This document shows positions 9,083 to 21,039 of a stretch of DNA of 64,000 nucleotides, in pieces. A program made the position numbers and the translations under genes. How positions within the stretch are numbered: the first letter of the stretch is position 1; each line of letters starts with the position of its first letter. The stretch spans positions 248,001 through 312,000 of the forward strand of contig UCGV01000003.1 in NCBI GenBank assembly GCA_900471925.1, in the 5' to 3' direction. The notes beneath the pieces were generated by a model. It was not told the origin of the DNA, did no database searches, and saw only the letters and a program-made list of their open reading frames with translations. The stretch is from Hyphomicrobiales bacterium (lineage in GTDB: Bacteria > Pseudomonadota > Alphaproteobacteria > Rhizobiales > Rhizobiaceae).

Positions 9083-9190
9083 TGGAAGGGCAAGTCCATG
9101 CTCTCGGGTCAAGGCGCAGCGACACTGCCAGTGCTGCGGAACAACCGCAACGCTGTATCTCGCACATCACCAGCTATCGACCATCTTCTT

Positions 9191-9484
9191 TTAGGCGAGT
9201 GACGCGATGATGTCGCGATAATGCACTTCCGAAAACGCCTTCAGGGTTTTCGTCCGCACATTGCCGCCGGCGGCGAGAGACAGGGTGAAACGTGCCATGA
9301 CACGGTCATCCGGCGCCTCGCAGGTCGCCACCATGTCATATTCGCCCATGGTGAGATAAAACTTGTCGAAGGAGCCCCCCATGCTGCCCAGCAGGTTCCT
9401 TGCCGCATCCAGGCGTTTGGCAGAGTCCTTCACATTCCGGACGCCCTGATCAGTCCAGTTTATCAGAACAATGTAGGTGGTCAT
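9191..9484 (-). CDS. GYD domain-containing protein
   Basis: The 97-residue product begins MTTYIVLINWTDQG and carries the GEYDMVA motif that names the GYD family (small ferredoxin-fold proteins, possibly oligomeric, of unknown function). The ATG at 9484 has an ideal GGGAGG Shine-Dalgarno; the frame continues upstream to 9613 but that part has no family match. It heads a minus-strand run with the two DUF930 genes. Confidence 0.9.
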   Translation of the reverse strand: MTTYIVLINWTDQGVRNVKDSAKRLDAARNLLGSMGGSFDKFYLTMGEYDMVATCEAPDDRVMARFTLSLAAGGNVRTKTLKAFSEVHYRDIIASLA

Positions 9485-9664
9485 GTCGCACCTCCCGGCG
9501 GAGGCATGGTCACGCAGGCGCATGATACCGCTCGCACGCCGCGACCGCTCTCTCCCCGCAGCCAGAATTATAGGCGCGTCACCATGGGGCGACAAGCAAT
9601 GCGCAGCCATCAATCCGGCTTAGCGAGACGTCGGCGGATTAATCCGTGATCGCTTGAGGTCAAA

Positions 9665-9697
9665 GAAAAACCCGGCCAGCAGAAGCTGGTCGGGTTC
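9665..9697 (-). terminator. Rho-independent terminator of rpoD
   Basis: Reading the minus strand just after the rpoD stop, AACCCGACCAGC and GCTGGCCGGGTT form a 12-base stem (one mismatch) around a TTCT loop, followed directly by a run of T with one C. Position and orientation fit termination of rpoD. Confidence 0.88.
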
Positions 9698-9725
9698 TGA
9701 TATCGATCGTTCAAAGCTTGAAAGC

Positions 9726-11780
9726 TTAGCTGTCGAGGAACGAACGCAGCTTGCGAGAACGGCTCGGATGCTTGAGCTTGCGCAGCGCCTTCGCTTCGAT
9801 CTGGCGGATACGTTCACGGGTGACCGAGAACTGCTGGCCGACTTCTTCGAGCGTATGGTCAGTGTTCATGCCGATGCCGAAGCGCATGCGCAGAACACGC
9901 TCTTCGCGCGGCGTCAACGATGCCAGAACGCGGGTCGTCGTCTCGCGCAGGTTCGCCTGGATGGCGGCGTCGATCGGCAGCAGCGCATTCTTGTCTTCGA
10001 TGAAATCGCCGAGATGTGAATCCTCTTCGTCACCCACGGGGGTTTCGAGCGAAATCGGCTCCTTGGCAATCTTCAGGACCTTGCGGACCTTTTCGAGCGG
10101 CATGGCGAGCTTTTCGGCCAGCTCTTCCGGCGTCGGCTCGCGGCCGATTTCATGCAGCATCTGGCGCGAGGTACGAACGATCTTGTTGATCGTTTCGATC
10201 ATATGCACCGGAATACGGATCGTGCGGGCCTGGTCGGCGATCGAGCGGGTGATCGCCTGACGGATCCACCATGTCGCATAGGTCGAGAACTTGTAACCGC
10301 GGCGATATTCAAACTTGTCGACCGCCTTCATCAGGCCGATATTGCCTTCCTGAATGAGGTCGAGGAACTGCAGGCCGCGGTTCGTGTACTTCTTGGCGAT
10401 GGAGATGACGAGGCGAAGGTTCGCTTCGACCATTTCCTTCTTGGCGATGCGTGCTTCGCGCTCGCCCTTCTGCACCATGTGCACGATCCGGCGGAATTCC
10501 GAGATCGAAATGCCGGTTTCCGTCGCGAGATTCTGGATCTCCTGGCGGATGTCGCGGATCGTCGTGTTTTCGCTCTTGGCGAATTCCTTCCAGCCGCGAG
10601 CGGCCAGATTGCCGATCGACTTCATCCAGTTCGGATCGAGTTCGGCACCCTGATACTGTTCCAGGAAGCTGTCGCGCTTGACGCCATAGGATTCAGCCAG
10701 ACGCAGCAGGCGGCCTTCGTTGGAAACGAGGCGCTTGTTGATGTCGTAGAGCTGTTCGACCAGCGCATCGATGCGGTTCTGGTTGAGCGACAGCGACTTG
10801 ACGGCCTTGATCAGCTCGTCCTTGAGCTCCTTGTAGCGGCGCTCCTGGGCGGAAGACAGCGTGCCGGTGGCGGCAAGGCGCTGCTCGACCTGCTGGTCCT
10901 GCAGCTTGCGCAGCTTCTTGTAGGTCTCGGCGATGATGTCGAGCGTTTCCATGACCTGCGGGCGAAGCTCGGCTTCCATCGCGGCGAGCGAGAGGTTGGA
11001 TTCGTCCTCGTCCTCTTCTTCCTCTTCCGGAGGCAGGCCTTCGCCGCCGACATCGGTGATGTCGTCGTCGCCGGAACGGGCGCGGCGGGTCTTTTCCTTT
11101 TCCTCGGCAGCCTTGCGGTCAGCCTCGATCTTCTCGGGGCTCTGGAACTGCGGGGCGGCCTTGGCTTCCGGACCGGAATAGGTGGTTTCGAGATCGATGA
11201 TCTCGCGCAGCAGCGTCGTGCCTTCGTTGAGTTCGTCGCGCCAGATAATCAGCGCCTGGAACGTCAGCGGGCTCTCGCAGAGGCCTGCGATCATCGTTTC
11301 GCGGCCGGCCTCGATGCGCTTTGCGATGGCGATTTCGCCTTCGCGCGACAGAAGCTCGACGGACCCCATTTCGCGCAGGTACATGCGCACCGGGTCGTCG
11401 GTACGGTCGGTCGGTTCTTTCTTCTTGGCGGTCGCAAGCGCGGTCCCGCTCGAAGGCGCGAGTTCGCCGCCTTCGCTCTCCTCGTCACCGGAGCTGTCGT
11501 CGTCATCGCCGCCGGAAGCGCCGGCTTCCTCGGCCTCTTCATCTTCGATGACGTTGATGCCCATATCGGAGAGCATCGACATCGTGTCTTCGATCTGTTC
11601 GGACGTCACTTCTTCGGAAGGCAGAACGGCGTTAAGCTCGTCCATCGTCACATAGCCGCGCTTCTTGGCGGCCTTGATCATCTTCTTGACCGCGTCATCG
11701 GAGAGATCGAGAAGAGGGCCGTCGCTTGCGCCGTCGCGTTCGACTTCCTGGTCTTCGTTCTCTTTGACCTTCGTTGCCAT
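9726..11780 (-). CDS. rpoD: RNA polymerase primary sigma factor RpoD (sigma-70)
   Basis: The 684-residue protein is the housekeeping sigma factor (SigA in rhizobia). It has region 1.1 at the N-terminus (residues about 20-85), an acidic Asp/Glu-rich linker, region 1.2 ([13 protein letters not shown]), a large non-conserved insert, the strongly conserved regions 2.1-2.4 ([19 protein letters not shown] and the [10 protein letters not shown] promoter-melting and -10 recognition segment), region 3, and region 4.2 with the -35-binding helix ([17 protein letters not shown]). Length fits alphaproteobacterial RpoD. It ends at a strong terminator. dnaG and yqeY lie on the same strand upstream, but 7 kb of other genes intervene. 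Confidence 0.98.
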   Translation of the reverse strand: MATKVKENEDQEVERDGASDGPLLDLSDDAVKKMIKAAKKRGYVTMDELNAVLPSEEVTSEQIEDTMSMLSDMGINVIEDEEAEEAGASGGDDDDSSGDEESEGGELAPSSGTALATAKKKEPTDRTDDPVRMYLREMGSVELLSREGEIAIAKRIEAGRETMIAGLCESPLTFQALIIWRDELNEGTTLLREIIDLETTYSGPEAKAAPQFQSPEKIEADRKAAEEKEKTRRARSGDDDITDVGGEGLPPEEEEEDEDESNLSLAAMEAELRPQVMETLDIIAETYKKLRKLQDQQVEQRLAATGTLSSAQERRYKELKDELIKAVKSLSLNQNRIDALVEQLYDINKRLVSNEGRLLRLAESYGVKRDSFLEQYQGAELDPNWMKSIGNLAARGWKEFAKSENTTIRDIRQEIQNLATETGISISEFRRIVHMVQKGEREARIAKKEMVEANLRLVISIAKKYTNRGLQFLDLIQEGNIGLMKAVDKFEYRRGYKFSTYATWWIRQAITRSIADQARTIRIPVHMIETINKIVRTSRQMLHEIGREPTPEELAEKLAMPLEKVRKVLKIAKEPISLETPVGDEEDSHLGDFIEDKNALLPIDAAIQANLRETTTRVLASLTPREERVLRMRFGIGMNTDHTLEEVGQQFSVTRERIRQIEAKALRKLKHPSRSRKLRSFLDS

Positions 11781-12275
11781 TTATATCGTCGCCTTCCTGA
11801 CGCTATTCATACTCGCTGCGGTGAATGGCCGTCCCGTGGCCCTGCGTGCACGCCGGCCTCGAATCACCTATACCCACCTAACGGGATGACATTTAAAGCC
11901 TGATTAACCACGATCGCCGGCATCGGACAGCAAAACTTAGTTGCCATTGGATTTCCGGCCATGGTTGTGCGATCCGCCTTGACCCAGTTCACCGCTCAAG
12001 TTGAACGGTGATTCCCACAAAATTTGTTCTCGTCAAGCTTTTCCAGAAAAAAAGCCATCGAAAACCCGGAAAAAGCCTTATCCACAGGCTTTGAACCGCG
12101 CCAGCGATTGCTACGCTTATTTAGTATGTCACCGGGGAAAGACAAGAGCTTTCAGACAAACACCGTAATCGCATCCTATTGCTTCAGTCACAGGCCACAG
12201 ATTCTTCGCAAATATCCAACACGAATTACAAAAGCAAACTCTTCGCGATTATGGGGAATCCGGGTAGCAAGGATC
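11781..12275. other. non-coding divergent promoter region, rpoD / L,D-transpeptidase
   Basis: This 495-base stretch separates rpoD from the divergent transpeptidase gene and must hold both promoters. Its second half is clearly richer in A and T than the coding sequence. An inverted repeat TCACCG / CGGTGA with an 11-base spacer lies at 11989-12011. I could not assign a confident -35/-10 pair, and I see no RNA gene. Frames running through it lack a plausible start and family match. Confidence 0.5.
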
Positions 12276-12818
12276 ATGACGAGAAACAGATTGATCCTTC
12301 TGGCCGCCATAGCGGTCAGCTTTTTCGCCTACACGAAAGTAATGGCAAGGATCGGCTCGGGTTCACCGCCTCCGGATGCGCCGCTAGAGCAGCAGGCTGA
12401 CCTCATCCGCGTTTATAAATCTGAACGCCGCATGGTTCTCCTCAGAGGCGATATTCCCGTTTCGAGCTACCGGATCTCCCTTGGAAGCGCTGCCGATGAA
12501 GGTCCAAAGCAACGGGAAGGTGACGAGAAAACGCCAGAGGGACGCTATGAAATCGACTGGCGAAATCCGAGATCCATGGCGCATCTCAGTCTACATATTT
12601 CCTACCCGAGCCTGGCCGATCGGCAGAACGCCGAATTGAAAGGCTATGCTCCCGGCGGCGATATCATGATCCATGGGCTTCCGAATGGCTGGGGCCTTGT
12701 TCAGAACGTGCACCGGCTCTGGGATTGGACGGACGGGTGCATTGCCGTCACCGACCAGGAGATGCGCGATATCTGGGCGCGCGTCCCCGATCACACACCC
12801 ATCGAGATTGTCCCCTAG
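12276..12818 (+). CDS. L,D-transpeptidase (YkuD) family protein
   Basis: The 180-residue protein begins with an N-terminal membrane anchor or signal (residues 4-20), followed by a YkuD catalytic domain. The active-site pair is visible as His133 in IMIHG and Cys155 in WTDGCIAV. Such enzymes make 3-3 peptidoglycan cross-links or attach proteins to peptidoglycan in the periplasm; rhizobia rely heavily on them. The ATG at 12276 has AAGGA 5 bases upstream, which favours it over the longer frame beginning at 12024. The gene faces away from rpoD. Confidence 0.88.
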   Translation: MTRNRLILLAAIAVSFFAYTKVMARIGSGSPPPDAPLEQQADLIRVYKSERRMVLLRGDIPVSSYRISLGSAADEGPKQREGDEKTPEGRYEIDWRNPRSMAHLSLHISYPSLADRQNAELKGYAPGGDIMIHGLPNGWGLVQNVHRLWDWTDGCIAVTDQEMRDIWARVPDHTPIEIVP

Positions 12819-12827
12819 GCCGACGCC

Positions 12828-13175
12828 CTAACGCGACAACCCGTCATACGAGTTGACCGTCAACGCCGACAGATCGAGCGCCGGAATGCAGCGCAAATTG
12901 ACGGAGGCCATCGCCATACCATTGGGCGCCGTCGCCTCGCCGAAAGGCGCAATGCCGCATTTGGCGCAGAAATGGTGCCTGATGGCGTGAGTGTTGAAGG
13001 TGTAGGTCGAGATATTCTCTTCCGGCACCGTCAGATGCAACTTCTCGCGCGGCACGAAGCCCAGAAGCCCACCGCGCCTGCGGCAGAGCGAGCAGTTACA
13101 GTCGAGCGCTTCTGTGAATGCGCCCTCGACCGTGAAGGCGATATTGCCGCAGTGGCAGCTTCCTTCGTAGATCAT
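12828..13175 (-). CDS. GFA family zinc-binding protein
   Basis: The 115-residue protein belongs to the glutathione-dependent formaldehyde-activating enzyme (GFA/CENP-V) fold. Its zinc-ligand cysteines are all present: Cys7 and Cys9, Cys26, Cys28 and Cys31, and Cys70 and Cys73. Only some family members act on S-hydroxymethyl-glutathione, so the reaction here is not certain. It lies 9 bases after the tdh stop on the same strand and is probably co-transcribed with kbl and tdh. Confidence 0.88.
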   Translation of the reverse strand: MIYEGSCHCGNIAFTVEGAFTEALDCNCSLCRRRGGLLGFVPREKLHLTVPEENISTYTFNTHAIRHHFCAKCGIAPFGEATAPNGMAMASVNLRCIPALDLSALTVNSYDGLSR

Positions 13176-13184
13176 CGCCGCGCC

Positions 13185-14222
<1,038 letters not shown>

Positions 14223-14244
14223 GAATTTATCTCCCCCAAAGCTC

Positions 14245-15432
14245 TCAAATCACGCCAAGCTCGCGGCCGGCTTCGGCAAAGGCGCCGATTGCCCGCTCCA
14301 CATCCGCCTTCGAATGCGCCGCCGACATCTGCGTGCGGATACGCGCCTGTCCCTTCGGCACGACCGGGAAGGAGAAGCCGATCACGTAGACGCCCTTCTT
14401 CAGCATCGATGCTGCCATGTCCTGCGCGAGCTTCGCATCGCCGAGCATCACCGGGATGATCGCATGCCCCTCGCCGGCCAGCGTGAAGCCGAGCTTGGTC
14501 ATTTCCGAGCGGAAAAGCGTGGCATTGGCCGTCAGCCGTTCGCGCAGCGCATCGCCATTCTCGATCAGATCGAACACCTTGAGCGAGGCAGCGGCAATGA
14601 CCGGCGCCAGCGTGTTGGAGAAGAGATAGGGGCGCGAACGCTGGCGCAGCCATTCGACGATCTCGGCCTTGCCTGAGGTGTAACCGCCGGATGCGCCGCC
14701 GAGCGCCTTGCCGAGCGTGCCGGTGATGATATCGACCCGGCCTTCAACGCCGCAATATTCCGGTGAGCCGCGGCCATGCTTGCCGACGAAACCGACGGCA
14801 TGACTGTCATCCACCATGACCATCGCGCCGTATTTTTCCGCGAGATCGCACACGCCCTGCAGGTTGGCGATGATGCCGTCCATCGAGAAGACACCGTCGG
14901 TCGCAATCATCTTGAAGCGACTGCCTTCGGCCTTCTTAAGCTCCTCTTCGAGTGCTGCCATGTCATTATTGGCGTAGCGGAAGCGCTTGGCCTTGGAGAG
15001 GCGCACGCCGTCGATGATCGAGGCATGGTTCAGTGCGTCGGAAATGATCGCATCCTCTTCGCCAAGCAGCGTCTCGAACAGGCCGCCATTGGCATCGAAG
15101 CAGGAGGAATAGAGGATCGTGTCTTCCATGCCGAGGAAGGAGGAGATGCGTGCTTCGAGCTGCTTGTGCTCTTCCTGCGTGCCGCAAATGAAACGCACCG
15201 AAGCCATGCCGTAACCGTAGCGGTCGAGCGCCTTCTTGCCGGCTTCGGCCAGTTCCTCATTGTCGGCGAGGCCGAGATAGTTGTTGGCACAGAAATTCAG
15301 CACGCGCTCGCCGGAGGCAACGGCAATTTCGCCGGCCTGCTTCGACGTGATGACGCGCTCGGATTTGTAGAGGCCGGCATCCTTCAGCGCAGCCAGTTCG
15401 CCGCGCAGATGCGAGAGGAAATTCGAGGTCAT
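14245..15432 (-). CDS. kbl: glycine C-acetyltransferase (2-amino-3-ketobutyrate CoA ligase)
   Basis: The 395-residue PLP enzyme cleaves 2-amino-3-ketobutyrate with CoA to glycine and acetyl-CoA. It is a member of the alpha-oxoamine synthase family: [10 protein letters not shown] near residue 47, [15 protein letters not shown] in the middle, and the PLP-lysine segment [12 protein letters not shown]. Length matches the E. coli enzyme. It is the first gene of an apparent kbl-tdh-GFA operon. Confidence 0.96.
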   Translation of the reverse strand: MTSNFLSHLRGELAALKDAGLYKSERVITSKQAGEIAVASGERVLNFCANNYLGLADNEELAEAGKKALDRYGYGMASVRFICGTQEEHKQLEARISSFLGMEDTILYSSCFDANGGLFETLLGEEDAIISDALNHASIIDGVRLSKAKRFRYANNDMAALEEELKKAEGSRFKMIATDGVFSMDGIIANLQGVCDLAEKYGAMVMVDDSHAVGFVGKHGRGSPEYCGVEGRVDIITGTLGKALGGASGGYTSGKAEIVEWLRQRSRPYLFSNTLAPVIAAASLKVFDLIENGDALRERLTANATLFRSEMTKLGFTLAGEGHAIIPVMLGDAKLAQDMAASMLKKGVYVIGFSFPVVPKGQARIRTQMSAAHSKADVERAIGAFAEAGRELGVI

Positions 15433-15499
15433 TGAGGGCCCTTCTCTTGATGTTTCCCGTTTGAGCGTCGGTTAGCACATCGCCACCGGCTTGTCTTGT

Positions 15500-16228
15500 T
15501 CATCGCTCGGCTGCAACCAGCAGAAACATCGGCCGATCAAGTTCCTCAGCCCATTCCGGATGGTCTGCCAGATCCTGCTCGCTCGGCGCCCATTCCTCGA
15601 CATGGCGGATCGCAAAGCCAGCCGATATCAGCATGTTGATCGTCGTACCGAGGCGACGATGATATTTGACGACACCCTTGGCCAGCCAGTCCGTCGTGCG
15701 GTCTCCCTCGACAGCATAGTTGTCGAGCGGCCATATCCGTCGTCCGTCGGCATCACGGCTCCAACCGGCATTGCGCGGCGCCATGAAGATCGGATGCTCG
15801 ATCGTGAAGACGAAATGCGAACCGGGAACCAGTGCCCGGTGGACCATCGCAGCAAGCCTTCCGAAATCCCTGATATAATGGAAAGCAAGCGAGCTATGGG
15901 CGAAATCGAACGAGGCTTCCGGAAGCTCCAACGTTTCGAGATCGGCAATCTCATAGGTGATTGCCTGATCCTGCGTATCCGCCTTTGCCCGAGCGATCAT
16001 ATTCGTGGAAATGTCGAGACCAAGCACGCTTGCAGCACCCGCCGAGCGGGCATAACGCGCAAACCAGCCGAACCCGCAGCCAAGATCGACGACACGCTTG
16101 CCTTTGAGATCCGGCACTTGAACCTGAACCGCCGGCCACTCTGCAGCGCCTTCCAGCCCCTCGATCGAGCGGCGCATGGCGCTGTATCCTGCGAAGAATT
16201 CCGCCGTGTCATAGATATTCTGGCTCAT
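15500..16228 (-). CDS. class I SAM-dependent methyltransferase
   Basis: The 242-residue protein has a class I methyltransferase fold: motif I VVDLGCGFGWFARYA near residue 46, an acidic end of strand 2 (LGLDIS), and a motif near residue 105 (FDFAHSSLAFHYI). It resembles the UbiE/BioC-like group of small-molecule methyltransferases. The substrate is unknown. It lies 67 bases upstream of kbl on the same strand, so it may be read through, but no functional link is evident. Confidence 0.88.
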   Translation of the reverse strand: MSQNIYDTAEFFAGYSAMRRSIEGLEGAAEWPAVQVQVPDLKGKRVVDLGCGFGWFARYARSAGAASVLGLDISTNMIARAKADTQDQAITYEIADLETLELPEASFDFAHSSLAFHYIRDFGRLAAMVHRALVPGSHFVFTIEHPIFMAPRNAGWSRDADGRRIWPLDNYAVEGDRTTDWLAKGVVKYHRRLGTTINMLISAGFAIRHVEEWAPSEQDLADHPEWAEELDRPMFLLVAAER

Positions 16229-16289
16229 GATGATCCTCCGGATGGCCCTTATAGGATAGCATCCGCGATAATCTCAAGAATTGGACATT

Positions 16290-16751
16290 TCAGGGATCCG
16301 GACCATCGCCGATCTCCAGGAGGCCGAAACGGGCCTGGATCGGCAGGATCGTCTCAGGCGTTGCGGCTCCGGCCCGTTCGAGCTCCATGAAGAAGTGTTC
16401 GAAGCCGCCGGGCGTCACGAACCCCATCATCCGCCCCATACCATCGCCGACATTGCGCCAGTGATGCGGCACATTGGGCGGCAGGACGACGACCGAACCG
16501 ACCGCGGCCTCGATCATCTCGCTGCCGCACCAGAAGCGATAGCTTCCTTCGATGACGCGAAAGACCTCCGTCTCGCGCGTATGCATATGCCGCGACGGGC
16601 CGGTGCCGGGCGCCGAGAAGGTTTCCCATATGCCGTAGGCGCCTGCCGTTTCCTCGGCCGTTGCATGGATGAAGATCTGCCCGCCATGCGGATGCCTGGC
16701 AATCCGCTCGCGGCCGGGCAGTGATGCGACTGCTCTGTCGAATTGTGCCAT
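16290..16751 (-). CDS. cupin domain-containing protein
   Basis: The 153-residue protein is a single cupin barrel. It shows the metal-site pattern of the first cupin motif (PSRHMHTRETEVFRVIEGSYRFW, with two His and one Glu) and a second motif with PPNVPHHWRNVG. Such proteins act as small dioxygenases, isomerases or ligand sensors, and the specific role is not visible. It sits between recQ and the methyltransferase gene on the same strand. Confidence 0.87.
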   Translation of the reverse strand: MAQFDRAVASLPGRERIARHPHGGQIFIHATAEETAGAYGIWETFSAPGTGPSRHMHTRETEVFRVIEGSYRFWCGSEMIEAAVGSVVVLPPNVPHHWRNVGDGMGRMMGFVTPGGFEHFFMELERAGAATPETILPIQARFGLLEIGDGPDP

Positions 16752-16826
16752 TGAAGTTCCCCCAAACTCTGGGGCAACCCTAGCAGAAATCTGCGAAGAT
16801 TGCAGCGAAAGGCGCGTGCAACCGCC

Positions 16827-18692
16827 CTACGCGTCGTGTGAGAGGATGATATCGAGGAAAGCGTCGCCATAGCGTTCGAGCTTCGACTGGCCGACGCCGG
16901 AAATGCCGAGCAGCTCCTTGCGGCTGCGCGGCCGCTCGGTGGCGAAAGCGATCAGCGTCGTATCGGGGAAAACGACATAGGGCGGCACGCCGAGAGACTT
17001 TGCTATCGACATGCGCTCGGCCCGGAGTGCTTCGAAGAGTGAGCCATCCGCACCTGATAGACCGGTGCGCCGCTCCGCGCGCTCTGTCTTCTTCGCCCTT
17101 CGCTCGGAGGGTGCCCGGTCCTTGCGGAAGAAGACCTCGCGTTCACGCTTGAAGACCGCACGTGCATCCGGCTCCAGCTTCAGGGCTCCGAAAGCCTCGT
17201 GATCGACGCGGATAAGTCCCATGGCCATAAGCTGGCGATAGACGGATTGCCAGGTGCGAACAGCAATGTCCTTGCCGGCGCCAAAGACCGGCATATCGAC
17301 ATGGCCGAAACGTTCGGTCTTCTCATTGACGTTGCCGACAAGCACATCGATCACATGGCCGGCACCGAAGCGCTCGCCGGTACGATAGACGGCCGCCAGC
17401 GCCTTGATCGCGGCATCAGTGCCATCCCAGGTCTCGACCGGTTTCAGGCAGGTATCGCAGCCGCCGCATTTGCCGCCATGCGCCTCGCCGAAATGCGCCA
17501 GGATCGCCTGCCGACGGCAGGACGCGGTTTCGCAGATCGCCAGCAACGCATTGAGTTTGCCGCGCTCGATGCGCTTGATCTCTTCGGCTGCATTGCCCTC
17601 ATCGATCATCCGCCGGCGCTGGATGACGTCGGCCATGCCATAGGCCATCCACACTTCGGAAGGCAGACCATCGCGCCCGGCGCGGCCTGTTTCCTGATAA
17701 TAGGCCTCGACCGAACCCGGCAGATCGAGATGGGCGACATAGCGCACGTTCGGCTTGTCGATGCCCATGCCAAAGGCGACGGTCGCCACTAGGCAAAGCT
17801 CTTCCTCCTTCAGGAACGCATCCTGATTGGCATCGCGTAGCGCCCGGTCCATGCCGGCATGATAGGGTAATGCTCGGATGCCCTGCGTATTCAGCCAGTC
17901 AGCAGTGTCCTCCACCTTGGCGCGCGACAGGCAATAGACGATGCCGCTATTGCCCTTGTGGCCGGAGAGGAAACGCAGGAGTTGTTGACGCGGCTGATCC
18001 CGCTCGACGATCTCGTAGGAAATGTTCGGCCGGTCGAAGCTCGTGGTGAAGACGGCGGCATTGTCGAGCATCAGCCGCTCGATAATGTCCTCCCGCGTAT
18101 GAGGATCGGCCGTAGCCGTCAGCGCGACACGCGGCACGCCCGGATATTGCTCGGCGAGCTTGCCGAGTTCGCGATACTCCGGCCTGAAGTCATGGCCCCA
18201 TTGCGAAACGCAATGGGCTTCATCGATCGCGAAAAGCGCAATCTTTGCATTGCCGATCAGTTCGCGGAACCCATCCATCAGGATGCGCTCGGGCGTTACA
18301 TAGAGCAGATCGAGGTCGCCGGAGGAAATACCGCGGCGGATCGCGCCATACTCGTCACGCGAAATCGAGGAGTTCAGCGCCGCGGCACGGACGCCGAGCT
18401 GCTTCATCGCCTCCACCTGGTCGCGCATCAGCGCAATCAGCGGTGAAACGACGATGCCGAGACCGGCACGGCAGAGCGCCGGGATTTGGAAACACAGCGA
18501 CTTGCCGGCACCGGTCGGGAACAACACGACGGCATCGCCGCCAGCGACCACATGCTCCACCACTTCCTGCTGCCGACCGCGAAAGGCGGAATAGCCATAA
18601 ATGCGCTTCAGCACGTCGAGCGGCTGTGCGGCACCGGCAAACAGCGCATCGGATACGGAGAAGGACGCTTCGTTGTGCTCGGCCTGCGGCAT
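16827..18692 (-). CDS. recQ: ATP-dependent DNA helicase RecQ
   Basis: The 621-residue protein is a 3'-5' DNA helicase of recombination repair. Domains in order are the DEAD-type motor (Walker A FPTGAGKS near residue 60, DEAH box with [13 protein letters not shown]), the second helicase lobe with [11 protein letters not shown], the RecQ zinc lobe (C-x16-C-x2-C-x2-C pattern around residues 392-416), a winged helix and a C-terminal HRDC domain. Its ATG overlaps the TGA of the upstream dnaG as TGATG, so translation is probably coupled to dnaG. Confidence 0.97.
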   Translation of the reverse strand: MPQAEHNEASFSVSDALFAGAAQPLDVLKRIYGYSAFRGRQQEVVEHVVAGGDAVVLFPTGAGKSLCFQIPALCRAGLGIVVSPLIALMRDQVEAMKQLGVRAAALNSSISRDEYGAIRRGISSGDLDLLYVTPERILMDGFRELIGNAKIALFAIDEAHCVSQWGHDFRPEYRELGKLAEQYPGVPRVALTATADPHTREDIIERLMLDNAAVFTTSFDRPNISYEIVERDQPRQQLLRFLSGHKGNSGIVYCLSRAKVEDTADWLNTQGIRALPYHAGMDRALRDANQDAFLKEEELCLVATVAFGMGIDKPNVRYVAHLDLPGSVEAYYQETGRAGRDGLPSEVWMAYGMADVIQRRRMIDEGNAAEEIKRIERGKLNALLAICETASCRRQAILAHFGEAHGGKCGGCDTCLKPVETWDGTDAAIKALAAVYRTGERFGAGHVIDVLVGNVNEKTERFGHVDMPVFGAGKDIAVRTWQSVYRQLMAMGLIRVDHEAFGALKLEPDARAVFKREREVFFRKDRAPSERRAKKTERAERRTGLSGADGSLFEALRAERMSIAKSLGVPPYVVFPDTTLIAFATERPRSRKELLGISGVGQSKLERYGDAFLDIILSHDA

Positions 18693-20680
18693 CAGTGGCT
18701 CGCAGCGCCCTTGACGCGGCCGGAAAGCACGCCGAAACCATCGATGATGGCTTCCTGGTTCTCTAGCCTCAGCGCCTCGTACTGTACTTCCTGCGAGGCT
18801 CGCATCAGCCGGTCGATCTCCGAATCGTCACCGGCTTCCGTAGCCTGGGCGATATCACGCTCCAGTTCGATCTTCTGCCAGCGCAGATCCTTGGCCCGCT
18901 TGTGGAAGGCGAGCGCCTGGCGGTAGCCCTCGCGGGCATCCTCCATTGCTGCATTCTCCGTAGCCGTCCAGAGACGGGCGTTGCGCACCTGCTGGTCGAG
19001 GTTCTTCAGAAGCGGCCCGAAACCGTCGACATCGAGGCATTCCATCAGATAGTCGCGCGTCAGGTGCGGGCCGGCAACGATCGCCGCCGCTCCCAGCATC
19101 GCCGACCAGAGCTTCTGCAGATCGCGATTGTCGTAGTCGATGGCGGCAATCTCGTCATAGTCGTCGAGCATCAGCGAGGGATGATTGATGACGGTCAGGG
19201 CCAGCACACATTCCCGGAGCGCCGCATTGTCCTGATGGCCGCGCACCAGACCCGAGCGGGTCAGCCGATCCGATGCGGCGACGGGCGTACGAGGCCCAGG
19301 TGGAGGACCGCCCTTCTGCCCACGGAAGTTACTGCCGCCATTGCCGCCGCCGAAATTGCGCCGCTCACCGCCGCCGCGATTCTGGAACTGCGGCTGGAAA
19401 AAGCTGTTCAGCTTGTCGCGCATGTCCTGCTGGTAATGGCGGCGCACATTCTCGTCGGCAATGACGGCGACGAGCTGTTTCAACCGCGCCTCCAGTTCTG
19501 CGCGCGCTTCCGGCGTATCGAACTTGCCGCTGCGTGCCTCGCGGTCCCAGAGCATTTCCGAAAGCGGCTTGGCCTGCGCCATGACCTTGTCGAAAGGCGC
19601 CCTGCCCTCCTGCTTTACGAGATCGTCGGGATCCTTGCCATCGGGCAGCAGCGCAAAACGCACGCTGCGCCCCGGCTTCAGATGCGGCAGCGCCAGATCG
19701 GCAGCACGGTTGGCCGCACGAATGCCGGCACCGTCGCCATCGAAACACAGCACTGGCTGCGACGTCATCTTCCAGAGCAGGTCGAGCTGATTCTCGGTCA
19801 GTGCCGTGCCGAGAGGCGCGACGGCATTCTCGACGCCCGCCTGATGGAGCGCGATGACGTCCATGTAGCCTTCGACGGCAATGATCGTGCCTTCGCCATT
19901 CGCGCCCTGCATCGCACGGCGCGCGCGGGCGAAATTGTAAAGCACATTGCCCTTGTGGAAGAGTTCGGTCTCGTTGGAATTGAGATATTTCGCCGGCGCA
20001 TCCGGCGACATCGCGCGGCCGCCGAAGGCAATGACCTTCTCGCGCGACGACAGGATCGGGAACATGATGCGGTCGCGGAATCGGTCATAGGAAACCGGCA
20101 CATTCTCATGCACCACAAGCCCACAAGCTTCGATCTGCTCCTTGGGAACGCCCTTGCCGGCCAAAAACTCCTTCAGCGCATTGCGGCTGTCAGGCGCAAA
20201 GCCGAGCCGGAACGTCTCGATCGTGCGCCCCGTCAGGCCGCGATCGCGCAGATAGGCGCGCGCCCTGGCGCCAAGGGCCGTCTGCAACTGATCCTGAAAG
20301 AATTGCGTCGCCATTTCCATGACATCGAGAAGCGAGGTGCGCTCCTTCTCGCGTCTTTCCATTTGCGGATCGGCAACCGGCATCGGCACACCGGCCATAT
20401 CGGCGATCGTCTGCACCGCCTCGGGGAAGCTCTGCCCTTCGAGTTCGGTCAGGAAGCGGAAATGGTCGCCGGTGACGCCGCAACCGAAACAATGGTAGCG
20501 GCCCTTGCGATCCTCGCAATGGAAACTCGGCGACTTCTCGCCGTGGAAGGGGCAGCAGGCCCAATAATCGCCGCGCGACACGTTGGTCTTGCGCTTGTCC
20601 CAGCTCACGCGCCGCGCAATCACGTTCGAAATGGGAACGCGGTCGCGGATATCGTCCAGGAACGTGGGGGAAAAGCGCAT
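18692..20680 (-). CDS. dnaG: DNA primase
   Basis: The 662-residue primase makes RNA primers at the replication fork. It shows the N-terminal CHC2 zinc finger (Cys43, His46, Cys65, Cys68), the RNA-polymerase core with the TOPRIM segment ([10 protein letters not shown] and the acidic DGDGAG stretch), a Gly-rich linker (about residues 435-465), and a C-terminal DnaB-binding domain. The ATG at 20680 has GAGGT 5 bases upstream; the frame continues to 20800 but the extra 40 residues do not resemble DnaG. It is coupled to recQ by a one-base overlap rather than sitting next to rpoD. Confidence 0.97.
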   Translation of the reverse strand: MRFSPTFLDDIRDRVPISNVIARRVSWDKRKTNVSRGDYWACCPFHGEKSPSFHCEDRKGRYHCFGCGVTGDHFRFLTELEGQSFPEAVQTIADMAGVPMPVADPQMERREKERTSLLDVMEMATQFFQDQLQTALGARARAYLRDRGLTGRTIETFRLGFAPDSRNALKEFLAGKGVPKEQIEACGLVVHENVPVSYDRFRDRIMFPILSSREKVIAFGGRAMSPDAPAKYLNSNETELFHKGNVLYNFARARRAMQGANGEGTIIAVEGYMDVIALHQAGVENAVAPLGTALTENQLDLLWKMTSQPVLCFDGDGAGIRAANRAADLALPHLKPGRSVRFALLPDGKDPDDLVKQEGRAPFDKVMAQAKPLSEMLWDREARSGKFDTPEARAELEARLKQLVAVIADENVRRHYQQDMRDKLNSFFQPQFQNRGGGERRNFGGGNGGSNFRGQKGGPPPGPRTPVAASDRLTRSGLVRGHQDNAALRECVLALTVINHPSLMLDDYDEIAAIDYDNRDLQKLWSAMLGAAAIVAGPHLTRDYLMECLDVDGFGPLLKNLDQQVRNARLWTATENAAMEDAREGYRQALAFHKRAKDLRWQKIELERDIAQATEAGDDSEIDRLMRASQEVQYEALRLENQEAIIDGFGVLSGRVKGAASH

Positions 20681-21039
20681 CTCTACCTCTTGAAGAACCT
20701 TCATATAAGCAGCTTTGACGCGCTGCGCCACGAAACTTCTGCCATAAGTCCCGCTTTTCACAGGGCGCGGGACACTGTCACAAACGCCTCCCAATGCCAC
20801 TCAACAACGCGTTATCGCCCTCGCGTGAGGGGTGCGACATTTTTGACATGTTTCAACTTTCGAAGCATCGACCTTCCCTGCGGATCGAAACCGTATCCAT
20901 GGGAAATAATCACATAAAATCAAATAACTATAGCGAGCACACCGGAGCTGGAAATTCCCGGTTACACAACCGCGACGCGGGCTGCAAATTACCGCCGGAA
21001 AGGCCGAATTCCGGATTATTATTTTTTTGTAATTTGAAT

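Noticed and set aside
10152..11903. Long open frame of 583 codons antisense to rpoD
   Set aside because: It mirrors rpoD codons on the other strand, has no ribosome site and has low-complexity, Leu/Arg-rich content without any domain. High GC with biased third positions makes such shadows common.
18902..20917. 671-codon frame antisense to dnaG
   Set aside because: Mirrors dnaG; its reading continues into the dnaG promoter region and shows no family.
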